Positions 44,486-56,035 of a DNA stretch of 64,000 nucleotides are shown piece by piece. Source of the stretch: Bryopsis sp. KO-2023 (Eukaryota > Chlorophyta > Ulvophyceae > Bryopsidales > Bryopsidaceae); assembly GCA_030272585.1 (NCBI GenBank), contig BSYQ01000010.1, positions 1,488,001-1,552,000 of the forward strand. Direction: 5' to 3'. The position numbers and the translations under genes were made by a program. The notes beneath the pieces were generated by a model. That model was not told where the DNA came from. It did no database searches and worked only from the letters and a program-made list of their open reading frames with translations. How positions within the stretch are numbered: position 1 is the first letter of the stretch; each line of letters opens with the position of its first letter.

Positions 44486-46349
44486 CACACACCCACCAAA
44501 AAAAAACACAAGGAGCAAATATCTTGACAATTTTGCAAAGTTTTCCGAGTGTTTTTGTCTGGAAAAACAGATTCTCAGGGAATTACGATGCTCAACGAAA
44601 AAACAGAATCAAAATCTGACCAACCAATGTGCTTTCGATTTTTTTTAATATTTCTTAGAAAGGGAGGGGGTCCAAATTCGAAAGGAAAATCACGGTCATG
44701 AAAACAAATGTGTTGCGGAACAAGCAAGCCCCATTATCACACACATGCTTTACAAAAGTTTCGTGAAAAAAGAAAAAGTTAAAAACTCTATGAATTTCTG
44801 CAGACTGTCCCCCTCCTCCTTGATCAATCATGCAATCCATTATCTTGGATAGTTTTTGCCAGCTTTTTTTTCTTTCAAATTTCGGATTGACACACCTTTC
44901 CTTTTCGAATCCGAATGGCCCATTGAACATGTTTCAAATCGGTGCACTCCGAAAGAAGGTCGCCCCATGCCCCACTGCACTTTCTCAAAACGTCACCTTC
45001 CTAAGGCATTTTCAAAAACATACAAAAGAATCAAAAACTGTCATTTAATCACAAAAAAAAACCCGAGTCACACGATTCTCATTTTTTTTTAATTTCTGTC
45101 ATCATATCAGCATGACCAGCAACACACTTTCCACCAGCAACATCTATGGATTCTTGTGAATCTTATCCTTTGCTAATCATTCCTGAACAAAAAAAGTACA
45201 GACGAAATAAATATGCTTTTTTTTGCTCTCACCAGAATTACTCGATTTGAAGCCGCTGGGGAATCCTCATACACTTTTGCCACGTAGATCTGAATTGAAA
45301 ACACAGTGAATTCATGAAGAAACGTGCCTTCATTAAATAAATAATATTCAAAAAAATAAAATAACAAATAATAAATAATAGTAATATGCAAATACCATTC
45401 CACAATTCTCAGCTTTAGTACAAAAACAGGAAGAAAATCAGAAACAAGCAAGCCAATTATCCACTCTTCAAGATTTCAGAGGAAAAAAAAAAAGATCAAA
45501 GGACTTCACATTACTATCTAAATTCTCCAGAACGAGGAAAGCCTGTCGAACACACTCCTTTTTTTTCCCTTCAAAATGAACATAACTTTTTTTTCGAAAT
45601 TCTTGCATGGCGGATACAATCAATACAATCACTCTTTTTCAGTCTCACCTGTCCTTTCAAATCAGGTGCAAGTGATAAACCCAAGGGTTGGTCCAGCTCC
45701 ACCAAATACTCAGCCAGGTTGAAATCATGCTCGTTATGATACTTTAGCTCTTTCCATGCCCTTCAGTCAACAACCACCCCCAAAAAACAAAAAAAAATTA
45801 AAAAACAAATAAATAAAGTTCAATGCATGATTTGACACACTTAGACTTTGTGTGAAGTGTTCAGCATGGCTCTTTGTTTCAAATAAAAAATTTCTGTTTG
45901 TTTCAAATTCGATCAATGGATATTTCCTTGCACCTGAGAAAAAGCAAAAAAACATCATATGCACTGAACAATCGAGAGTACCGTTAGAATACCAAGAGCA
46001 GTTTTTATATTTATTTATTTTAAATGGATCCTGCCATAAATATATATATATTTATTTATATCTATAGTATTGTTTTCAGACATTTCAAATGAAAAGACAA
46101 GAATTTTCACTGTTATTTGAGTGTACTACGAATTCTAATCACTGATTTAATTATTATTTATTTTATTTTACAATTTTTATTTCTTTTTTTGTTTTTTTGG
46201 GGGGGGGGCTTGCAATAAAACCAATACCAGAGCTGTCGTTTTGGAAGGAGCTTCGGTCTCTTCAAGCGCTGTGGAAATCGAGTTTTCGGCCTTCCGTTGA
46301 AATGAGCGAAAGTGGGGGCGGGTTTTCCCACACGCTGGTGTCTCAGCAT
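40949..46349 (-). CDS. LSF1: LSF1-like starch scaffold: PDZ + inactive dual-specificity phosphatase + CBM48
   Basis: Eleven exons found: 46349-46228, 45760-45649, 45289-45233, 45000-44896, 44329-44271, 43934-43809, 43402-43046, 42587-42373, 42245-42059, 41665-41532 and 41243-40949, about 590 aa, matching plant LSF1 (about 591). Every junction is in phase except 44896/44329, where a small exon or another splice site was missed. The N-terminus (MLRHQRVGKPAPTF..) is basic with no acidic residue in about 40 aa, fitting a plastid transit peptide. PDZ at about 57-130: VELDQPLGLSL, IYVAKVYEDSPAASNRVIL, EGDVL. Phosphatase domain at about 313-446 starts VTPIFPWLFVSNARLSHSDV; its P-loop HCCEGMEVPV has Val where HCx5R needs Arg, so it should be inactive. 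CBM48 at about 465-560: VMVAWRYGGKNVEVAGDLVG and GLYNYKFIVDGAWQVD. In plants LSF1 binds starch and tethers beta-amylase. Confidence 0.92.
44441..44494. repeat. (AGAC)n microsatellite
   Basis: About eleven AGAC units followed by ACACAC, inside an LSF1 intron. Confidence 0.95.
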
Positions 46350-48014
46350 CTACCTTCCTCGAAGAATCTTTCTTTCAAACTCACGTTTTTTCTTTTTTTT
46401 TTTCCGCCCTCCTTTTTGGAAGAAGGGGAAAGGGGAATCTTCCACCCAATAGACAATGGCCAGCTGTCTTTTTTGGGAGGGTTTCAGAGAAGCGTGCCTG
46501 CTTCTTCGAAGAACTTAATTTTCCCACCAAGTCCGCGGAAAAAACAAACAAACAAAAGATACGAAAAAGGGCTGCTTTCTCGAAAAGATTTTTCGTGAGG
46601 ATTGATCAAAGAAGATGCAGCAACTCGCACGGCGCCAGGAGAACAAAGAAAGAACAAAGAACGACTGCCGTAAAAAAGACAGGGAAAATCGCGCGCTTCT
46701 TTCTGGGACTTCGCACGAAAGCACCAACAGCCAGCGGGTCGACCGCTACGGAACAAACATAACATTACATAATATTTTGTAAGATATAAAAACCAGGAAT
46801 CGACCCACGTGAAGAATTCTGCACTCTTTGTTCCTGCATGTACTGTTTTCTGTGATTGTGGCAGGGACAGCGTTCTGGGGCGTGAGTGGAAATGTTCAGA
46901 CGATCGGCAGATTCTTCCAAATTGTTCTTGTCAACCCATGTCAGACATAGGGCCCACAGTTGTACATGCAAACATGTACATGTGTGCAGATATTCAGAAA
47001 GACGCCTGTCCTATCAATCACGATCTAACAAACATCACAGTACAATAACACAACACCTTTTTTTTCTGTTTTTTTTGTTCGTATTTTTTTTGTTCCCTTT
47101 CTTTTTTTTATGCATCAACTACCCACTCCAGCCGAAAATATTGCCAATGCCTCGGAGGAAAAATATCGCGAGAGTTCGTTTATATAGCCTTGGCCCGATG
47201 GCGGGGAGAGAAAAAAAGAAAAAAAGAAAAAAGAAAAGAAGGAAAAAAAAATCAAAGAGAATCAAAGAAAACTTTTTTTTGTTTTTTTTGGTCATTAATC
47301 TAGGCGAGTGGTCATTCGCAACAGCAAATTTTTTTTTCTGTTACCTGTCTTTTGTTTCTTTCTTGAGATGATAACAATGAACCCCCCCCCCCCCTCCCAC
47401 CTTCAATTCTCTATCGATTTCTTTTTTTCGGGTGCTTTTTTTTTTTTTGCCCGTTAACCACCCAGATCCCATCCCCTCTTCGAAAAAAAAAAAGAAAAGA
47501 AAAGAATTAAAAAAAAAACTTCGAAAAAATGGCACTACTTCACTTTTTTTGTTGAAATATCGAGCAATTTTTCCACCTAAACCTCTTCCCCTCCCAATTT
47601 CCCCCCCTTCTCCCCCCCCAATCCACTCTTTTCTTTGTTTCTAGTTTGCTTTGGGTCTATTTTTGTCCCTCCTTCTCCTTTTCCTTTTTTTCCCCTTTTT
47701 TTTTTTTTTGCTACCAAAGTCAGGTACATTTTTTTCCCCCAAAAAAAGCAAATGGGGAACCGATTGATTGTGTCGCTTCCCGTCAAAACCTAGTGTTTTC
47801 TAGTACAAAAACCAAAAGATAAGAAAAAGAAGAAGAAAAAAAAATGTGTGTGGTTTTTCCTCAACTTCTCGAGCAAAACCGGAAATATCGCGATAAAGTG
47901 CCTCCTCCTATTTCCCCCTCCCCCCCTTTTCCCATTGTGAAATGTAGAGCGAGTGTTTGGACAACCTATTCTTTCTTTTTTTTCTCCCATTTTTGTCTTG
48001 AACTGTCTGGAACG
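46350..48014. other. Spacer upstream of LSF1
   Basis: No supported gene. Frames at 46484-46765 (minus) could be a 5' leader exon of LSF1, since a donor-like GTGAGT lies near 46384, but an in-frame TAG directly precedes the chosen LSF1 start. Homopolymer-rich, with C12-type runs at 47382 and near 47600. Confidence 0.4.
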
Positions 48015-49558
48015 CTACCTGCCAGGGTTTCCTTGGCAAGCCCTGCATTCCGGCTCCCACGGAGTCTTCTTACACCTGGACCGCAACACCCCCAAGAAAA
48101 AGGTCAAACTCAAATCATACTTCAGCAAGAAAAGTTAGAAAAAAAGGGGTGCTGCTACCCTCCTTTTCCAAGCCAATTTCGAAACCAAATCGATTTCAAT
48201 CTCAATTTCGAAAAGCTGATTCTCCTTTCAGAACATCCCCATCTACTCATGTTTCACTCACAAAGAAAGAGGCGTGAGGACCCCATGACTATATATCCTA
48301 TGACTGACATTGCTGGCATGCGATCAATTACATTATTAATTATTATTGTCAGACCTTCATGTATATGTAATTGAACAAACTGTTCACCAGTTCCAAAAAC
48401 AATAACGAAACTCACCGTCTCAACACATTGTGGCAACCAGAATCAGTCCAGCTCTCCGAGTGATCGTCCTCTTGGTGTTCTTCTTCATGCTCCAATGTCT
48501 CTTTCAGCGCCAGCACATCCTCCGAATAACCTTCCTCGGCAGTTGCCTCCGGCAGCACTTTGTCCAGAAATCGAATCAGTGGGAGGGGTATGGTTGGATT
48601 GGCTTTGAGTCTCACCTTCTCTTTGATCGAGTCCGGAACAGAGAGGACCTGGAGGGAAAACACAGACGTAAAAACACGTAAAAAACCACACCGCACCTCC
48701 ACTGTCTTGGTTTTTTTTCCAAAGGGAACTTTTTGGATGTTTTTCTTTTAATGTTTTCAGCACCACCGAGTGCTGGAGTACATTCTTGTGTATTGTCAGG
48801 GTGTTTAAATCACAATATCTGAAACAGGAGAGAAATTCTTCAAAACCCCAATTGGAATTGCCAATATATCAGCAACGGTTTTTCCTTGTGGCCATTTCTC
48901 GTTTCGGAGATGCTGATTTTTGGAAAGCCTTGTTTGTTTATATATGAATTCAGGCAAAAAATCATCAGCAATTTACCTTCACGACTGGGCATTCATCGAG
49001 GTTCACGCCATCCACTGTCCATCTAATATCATCGTTACAGCAACAAAATATGCAGATTGCGTTGGGGTTGGATGGGCAAAAGAGGCTGTCGCATGGGTTG
49101 AAATCTCTACATGTTTCTTCACTGGAGCATGTGCTACCCTCACAGAGCCCTGACAGAGAGAAAAAAAAAAAGAAAAACAAGTCAAAAAACTGGTGGTTTG
49201 ATAGATTTTCACAGATTCCCAAGCCACTCCACATTACTCCACATATTTTCCAATAAAGAAATCCTTCCAACTCAGCCTAGCAGCTCACCTCGAGAGAGTG
49301 TGTTCAGGGACCGCACTGCCTTATTGATTAGCCTGCAACGAAGCACAACAGGCGTTCAGGATTCGTGTTTTTTGCTTTTTGTTTTATGTTTTTTAGATGG
49401 GGAAGGGTTCGGTGGTGCGTGTTCTTGCGTTTGTGTTTGAAAATTCTCACTCACGTTACGTCTCGTTGCCGCCGATGTCCCGCAGCGTGAAGAAAACCAA
49501 GCGTGCTGAGTAAAACCACCATCGGCAACGCCTTACGAAGTTGAAATAAGTGCGCCAT
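48015..49558 (-). CDS. Secreted cysteine-rich protein, function unknown
   Basis: Five exons, every junction in phase: 49558-49455, 49332-49289, 49149-48977, 48648-48416 and 48075-48015, giving 204 aa. It starts with a signal peptide (ALPMVVLLSTLGFLHAAG). A Cys-dense segment follows: LCEGSTCSSEETC, FNPCDSLFCPSNPNAICIFC, CNDDIRW, DECPVVK. The middle is a Pro/Leu and then acidic stretch (LEHEEEHQEDDHSESW), and the end is a second Cys cluster (SGCHN .. CKKTPWEPECRACQGNPGR). The start was chosen because the signal peptide lies only in this frame; a longer overlapping frame lacks one. Donors are GTGAGT, GTGAGC, GTAAAT and GTGAGT. An extracellular or vacuolar location is likely. No known family was recognised, and its sequence does not resemble the 7067-8435 protein beyond Cys richness. 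Confidence 0.8.
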
Positions 49559-52500
49559 GGAGCTGCTAAAAACCAGGCGAACGCTGCCAGAAACCAACCT
49601 CTGTGCACATTAAAAAAAAGCATGGATAAAATGAGAATCGGACACACGTTATGACGAACTTCCAACGATCCCCAGAACAGAGCTTAAAAACGGTGTCCTC
49701 GGCAGGGAACCGCAAAAGGGCCCCTCAGAGTTGCGAAAAGAGATCGCTCTTGCAGGACAAAGTTCCCAGTCAAATAGATTCGCAGATGAGCTTTACAGCA
49801 CTTCGTGATGCATGCACCCCTTATAAAAGCGTTGAACTACTGACCTGGTGCAGGAGCGTGTTGAGCTTTATGATTTCCTCTCTCGAGGAGGCCTTGTGCT
49901 TTCTGTTTTATGACTTGAGAATTCGCCCTCGTAGGAATGCGTTCCACTAGGTCAACCACCCCCGTACAACACTTTTCCCTCCTTTTTTTTTTTCCTTTTC
50001 CGTTCTCCTATGTCACCGCCTCGTCTCCGATTCGCAGGAAGCCGTACCAGAGTCAAAAGAAAGGAAAGAGAGTGGGGGAGGGGGAAATCCTCCACAACTT
50101 GTGGTCACCACTCACACAGGAAAGACTGAGATCAGGCTCTCTCTCGCTTTCGTTTCTTTTGTGCGTTCACAACTTGTCCCTTATCTCTTCCGGACGTCGG
50201 ATTCTTTCCATCTAGCAGAAAAAGTGGCGCGAAGTGGGGTGCGATAATCGGGCGCTCCATGTCCAAGTTTGCTAAGTTCTCGCTGGGTCGCAAACATCAC
50301 ATAGAAGTTCTCGCAGTGCTGCGCTATTGGTTGGTCCGCAAAGGCGGATACCGTACTGTACGGTCCAAACTTCCAACAAAAACACGCAAAGCGGCTCGCA
50401 ACAAGGATCGCCCCCCCCCCAGGAATTCAAATTCAGAAAATCGCAAGAAGCGAGAGGTCGTTTTCTCCGCTCGTTTGTGCTGTGATTTACGGCTCCGATT
50501 GCGAATCGAAAGCATGGCGTTCGGTGTCGCCACCTGTGTGTGAAATTCCAGCATGTTGAAGAAATGAAAGACATGCGAACGTCGAGACACCGAATTGGCA
50601 ACTGTGCCAGTTCGAATGATTTTTCCCCCACGCCCTCGTGGGGTTGTACCAAGGATCGATTGGGGTGGTGGATGCGGTGTTTCGAACGCTTGCGCGAGTC
50701 CACTGTCTGTAAGAGTAACCGCTCGCATCCTAGCGCTGAAATCTTAAAAAAGCTGCACAGTCCTGAAAAACCATGCGCGCGCGCAACACGATTGCGGCTG
50801 TTGCACGTTTGTGACAGACTCGCAGGTCAAAGCTGGCAAAAACTTAGCAGCCGTCAAAGCTCGAGGGGACTGTCTTTGAGAAACACAAAGGGAAAAGACA
50901 GAGCCCGTGGGACGTTCCATCAAAAACACTCGCTCAGTCATCACAGACACGCAAGCTCAAATATTGAAAAGAAACCTCGTTACAGAAAAACAGGAATGTA
51001 CAAGGTCCCTTCATCCCACACTTTCCTCAAAATTGTTGCTCCTCGACTTGAGCGAAAAAAAAAAAAAGTAACCGAGTCGGACTCCGACTGCTTTATTCTT
51101 ATTGTTATTTTTGTGGACGTATTATTATTTTTTTAAACCCCCCTTTCTGTCCCATCGTTGTTTATTGTGTTTTTCAAAAAGTTCATTTCCTATTTTTCTA
51201 TTGAAAGGGGGTTTTGAACATTTTATTCATACATGAGTCGGACTCTGGCAGAAATTATAAGAAATATTTTTTCCTTTTCTTCTTTCCAGATCACCACATC
51301 ATAAAAAATTGCAAAACAGCACACTTCCATCAAATTAAAACGAAAAAAAAAACCAAAAAAAAAAACAACGAAGAAAGAAAGAAAAAAAACAGTAAGAAAA
51401 AAATAATAAACTCGTTCAGATTTATCCGGCTGTATAGGTGTATGTTTTTTTTTTGTTTTTTTTTTAATAAAATCTTTTGACCGATCCCGAAAAAGAAAAA
51501 AAGAGAAAAAAAAAAGGGTTAAGAATAGAAACAAAAAAAACAAAAACAGACCCATTCATTTTAATTGGTTTCTTGAGCGTTTTCTTCAAAAGACCCCCCC
51601 CCCACCCCTTCCTTTATGAATATTGACCAACGCTTTTTCTTCTTTTTTGAACCGATTTTTTTTCTTTTTTCCTTATTGTTTGTTCGATTGTAACCGTTTT
51701 CCTTCTATTGCACCGCCAGCGAAATACCTATGGGCTCATTTTCTTTGCTGGAAATGAAACAAACTGATTAAAACTCCCTTCACAGTTAAAAAAACAAAGC
51801 AAAAATAATAAAAAAAACATATGCTGGAGGAACAGAAACACCAGACGTTTCCGTTCCCCTACTCAAATTTTTCTTTTCTTTTTTCATAGATTTTTTTTTT
51901 TTTTACTACTTTTTTGTTTGCTTTTTTTTTTGCTTTTCGAAAGAAACTTTTTTTTGTTTTCACGTTTGGAAAGGTATCTATCATATACAAAACACAAACA
52001 GAAAATGGATCTCTCTATACATTTTTGTTTTTCTCCCTTCATAATAATAAGAAAAAGCACCGGTTTCTTTTTTTGTTTGTTTTTTGTGTTTTTGATCCAG
52101 TCATCTATGTCGACTTTCACTCCAAAGGAACCCGGCAATTGAAAAAAAAAAAAAAAAGTAAAATCGTTCCTTTTTTTTTTTGATTAATCCGTTTTTTTCT
52201 TTTTCTGTTTTTTTTTTCTTCTTTCACTCAATTTTCCTCCATTTTTCCCAAAAACCACACTAAAAAACATTGGAAAAAAAAAACAACCCACAAGATAAAA
52301 ATAAAAATAAAACCTACTACACAAACTTCAACTGTCAAAAGCATGCAGCCATACAAAAAGCATTTAAATTCACCAAAGAAACACAAACCCAGAGTTTTAT
52401 ATCATCTTCGGGCTTTCCCCAACAGGGAAAACAAAAAGACTGGGGAAGAAAAAAAAACCCACACACACACACACGCAAATACATTCAAATAGAAAAGGCA

Positions 52501-55500
52501 AAAAAACCCACATATCGACCACGATTGCCCATTAATAAGGAAAGAAATGAAAAAAATGAAAAAAAAAAAAAAAAACGAAACAAAGAAAACTGGTTTCTTT
52601 TTGTCCGCCGCTTATCCGGATTTCATCTTTCCCCTTTGTACAATTTTGTCGAATTCGTTCTCACCCTTTCTTTTTTTTCTTATAATTTTTTTTTTCGTCC
52701 ATCAAATGCAAATTGATTTTCGCGTTTCCTTCTCTTTTTTTTTTTAATCAATTCCCCAAAACTCTTTTTTTTTGTTAATTTGGTTGTGTTTTTCGCTTTC
52801 CTTTCAGTATACAATTCCGGTCCAAAACGGAAAAAAAAAATGGTTTCGATGGATTGCCAACGAAACTGGGAGGATTCCCTTATGCAAAAAAAACGAATAG
52901 CTTGCTTATTTTTTTCTTTTTTTTTTTCCTCACAGGGGGTTATTTTTTTCTTTTTAAACCCCCGACTTCATAAAATAAAAGTCGAAAAAAAACACACACA
53001 AACATATTCCAATTGCATTCCCCCCGCAGTCAGACTGAAATCCTCCAGAAAGGAAACGCCCTCAATAAGAATTTTTTGCCGCTTTTTCCGAACCAAATCC
53101 TCAATTCACAAAACCCTATGTTTACTTTTACATGATTTTACATGTAATTTTTCTTTTTAATAAATGGGGGTGGACCTCCACACAAAAAGAAATCTACCCA
53201 GAATGAAAGGAAACCCAGGAAACTTTTCAATTCAAAAGAAAAAAAAAAAAGATTTTTTTTCTTTTTCTAATATGCACCTCTTTTTACTTAGTCACCTTTT
53301 TTTCCCAACTCACTCTTTGCTTTTCGAAAAACAAATTATCTCGAGATACAAATTATGACTCATCCCTATTTTTTTTCCCAATATCCCAAAACCCACACCC
53401 CCCTTCTCCCTCAAATTCCCAAAGAGATAAGTTTTGAAAAAAAAAAAAAAAAAAAAAGATATGAGAAAACAAGTCAATTCAATCCAATTAAATCGATTCG
53501 TCCATTCTTTTTTCCCGTTTTTTTTTCGTTTTCCCCCTTTTTTTTTTTCCTTTTTTCAAACTATCCCCCTGTACCTTTTTTTCTTTTCCAAAAACAAACC
53601 AAAAAAAAAGCAATTCTGGAAAGAACATTTTTCCTCCATAAATTTCCCACACTCCCCGAAATCGATCAACAAACTGATCCATTATATATATGTGCAAACT
53701 TTTTATATATATATATATATTTTTATATATTAATATAGAGCCTCGATATCTTGCTCTCACCCAATCAAAACAGAACCCCCAAAACCAAAAAAAAAAAAAC
53801 AAGAAAACAAGAAAAACAAAATCATTACTACAGAACGCAAGATAAAGAAAAATACACCACTATCCAACAACAAAAATACAAAACCACCCCCACTACCACA
53901 TCCTCGAAAAATTAAAATATCTGCCTTTTTTTTTCCTTCTGTTTTTTTTTTCCTCCTATCAAATTCTTTTTTGTGATTTTCCTCAAAACCACAACTTTTT
54001 CAGAAACCAGTTTTCAGATTTTAGTCCCCCCCTCCCCCCCAATCATAAGGGAAACACACTTATTCGATAAGAGTCGTCAGAGATCCAATAAACTTTTACA
54101 TATATCTTTTTTTTTTTTCTCTTTTGGCTTTTTTTTTTTTCATTTTCCCTCAGTCATCAACTGTTAACTTTCAAAGACACGAAAGGATCGACACACACAC
54201 ACACATATTTTTTTTCCTTGGCATTTTTTTTTTTTTTCTTTTCTTTTTTTTTTTTTAAAGACACCACCTGTTTCATTCTTTTTTTTTTTTCGTATCTCTT
54301 AAAAATGTATGAATATATGTATATATATATATGTTCTTTTAAGTATATTTTTTTTTTCCTTCACTCTCAAAGCATTCCCTCGCTTTTTCTCTTCTTTTTT
54401 TTTCTGGCTTTTTTCTGCTTCAAGCGATTTTTTTTTTTTTCCTTTTTTTTGAGGGGATTGGGTTTTCCCCCCTTCACACCGTCCCTTAAATGCCTGACTT
54501 GAGTTTTCGAAATTATTTTTCTACCATTTCCAGAAAGAAAAACCATTTAAAAAAAAAAAAAAACACCGAAAAAAACCCGAAAAGTCACTGGACCCTGAAG
54601 AACCCTCATTTTGAGGAGCTACATAGATGGAGTGAAAAAAGAGTGAAATTTGAAATATATTCATAATAATATCAAAATTTTCCGAAACGCATTCGGGGCA
54701 CCCACTTGGATTCAGTATGTCAAAACTTGAAATCATGCTCTGGGATGACCCAAACGCTTCGAATTATTTGATTTATTCGAAATATCCGGAAAAATGCCCA
54801 ACAAACACACACACACACACATTCTTTTTTTCTATACATATTTATATATATTTTTTTTTCCAAACCTCCCAACCAACCCTTTCGTTCCATTTCCTTTCGA
54901 AAATCAATCCTTCTTTTTTCTTTTCTTTTCCATGACCATAAGGTTTGTTTGGCACTGGGGGCAAAAAAAAAGAAAAAAACCACCCTAAGAATGAAAGAAA
55001 ATAATAATAAAAGAGTCATTGGAACATTTGCTGCTAAAAAAAAAAAAACGAACATCGGCTCATGTATGTTGATATAATCCTACGAATGTTAATTGGGCAC
55101 TTTTTTTTTTCCCTCCCTCATATTTTAAGTCAAAATAACAGCAAGGCTGTTTTTTTTTTTTTTCAAAACCCCTCTCAATATCAAGGGTTAACAGGGGTCT
55201 AATCAATCAATCCCATATATGGAAATAATAAACCATTCTTTTTAAGATTTTTTTTCGTCTTTTTTTTCACGCGCATTTTTGGCTTTTTTTTTTACCTTCA
55301 TAACACAATGACCAAGAGAAAATCCCATAAAAAAAAAACTCACTCTTTTTCTTTTCGCTCTCTCTCTTTTTTTTTCCTCAAACCATCGCAGCTCTTTTTT
55401 TTTTCCTCGATTTTTTTTTCTTTCTTTAAAATCCTTTTTTCCCGATCTCTAAACTTTTGTCCCTTTTCCCTGGGGGGGAGACAAATATATTTTTTCGACT

Positions 55501-56035
55501 CTTTTTCTTTTAAAACCACTTTTTTTTTTCCTGAGGGGGGCTTTCTCCTTTCTTCTTTTTTTTTTTCCTTTCAATCCCCATCCCCTCCAGTCATTTTCGT
55601 TTTAGTTGTCGAGGAGATTCACAAAAAAAAAAACGGATGCTTGTCTAAAAATAGTACCACACTTTCCCACAAATTTCTTCTCCTTTCCCTTTTTTTTTTT
55701 TTTAAACCCTCTTCAAATCAAAACCCCAACCCCCTGACTTTCCAGCCGTAAAATTCTTTCGCTTTTTTTTTTTTTTGGAAACAAACACCCATTCCCATTC
55801 CCACTTTCTCCCTCCCAACCCCCCCCCCCTTCCGAAAATCCCAATTTCACAATTACGGTCCTTTTAAAAAAAAAACAAAGACGTATATTTGAAGAAAAAA
55901 AAAAATCGATCGATTCCTTCCCTTTCTTTTTTTTTTTTCGTTGAATGAGATTTTAATTTTTTTTTTCTTTCCTTTTTCACAAGAAGAAAAAAAAAGAAAA
56001 AAGAAAAAAAAGAAAAAAAAAACAAGACGTAAACT
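49559..56035. other. Homopolymer-rich spacer, no supported gene
   Basis: The first 1.5 kb (49.6-51.0 kb) is more GC-balanced and may hold the promoter of the secreted-protein gene. It has a 94-codon basic plus frame (50259-50543) with no domain and a TACCGTACTGTACGG palindrome near 50349 that resembles the MITE terminus. From 51.1 to 56.0 kb nearly every line has runs of 8-20 T or A, and frames there encode only Lys/Phe-rich low-complexity peptides. Confidence 0.55.
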
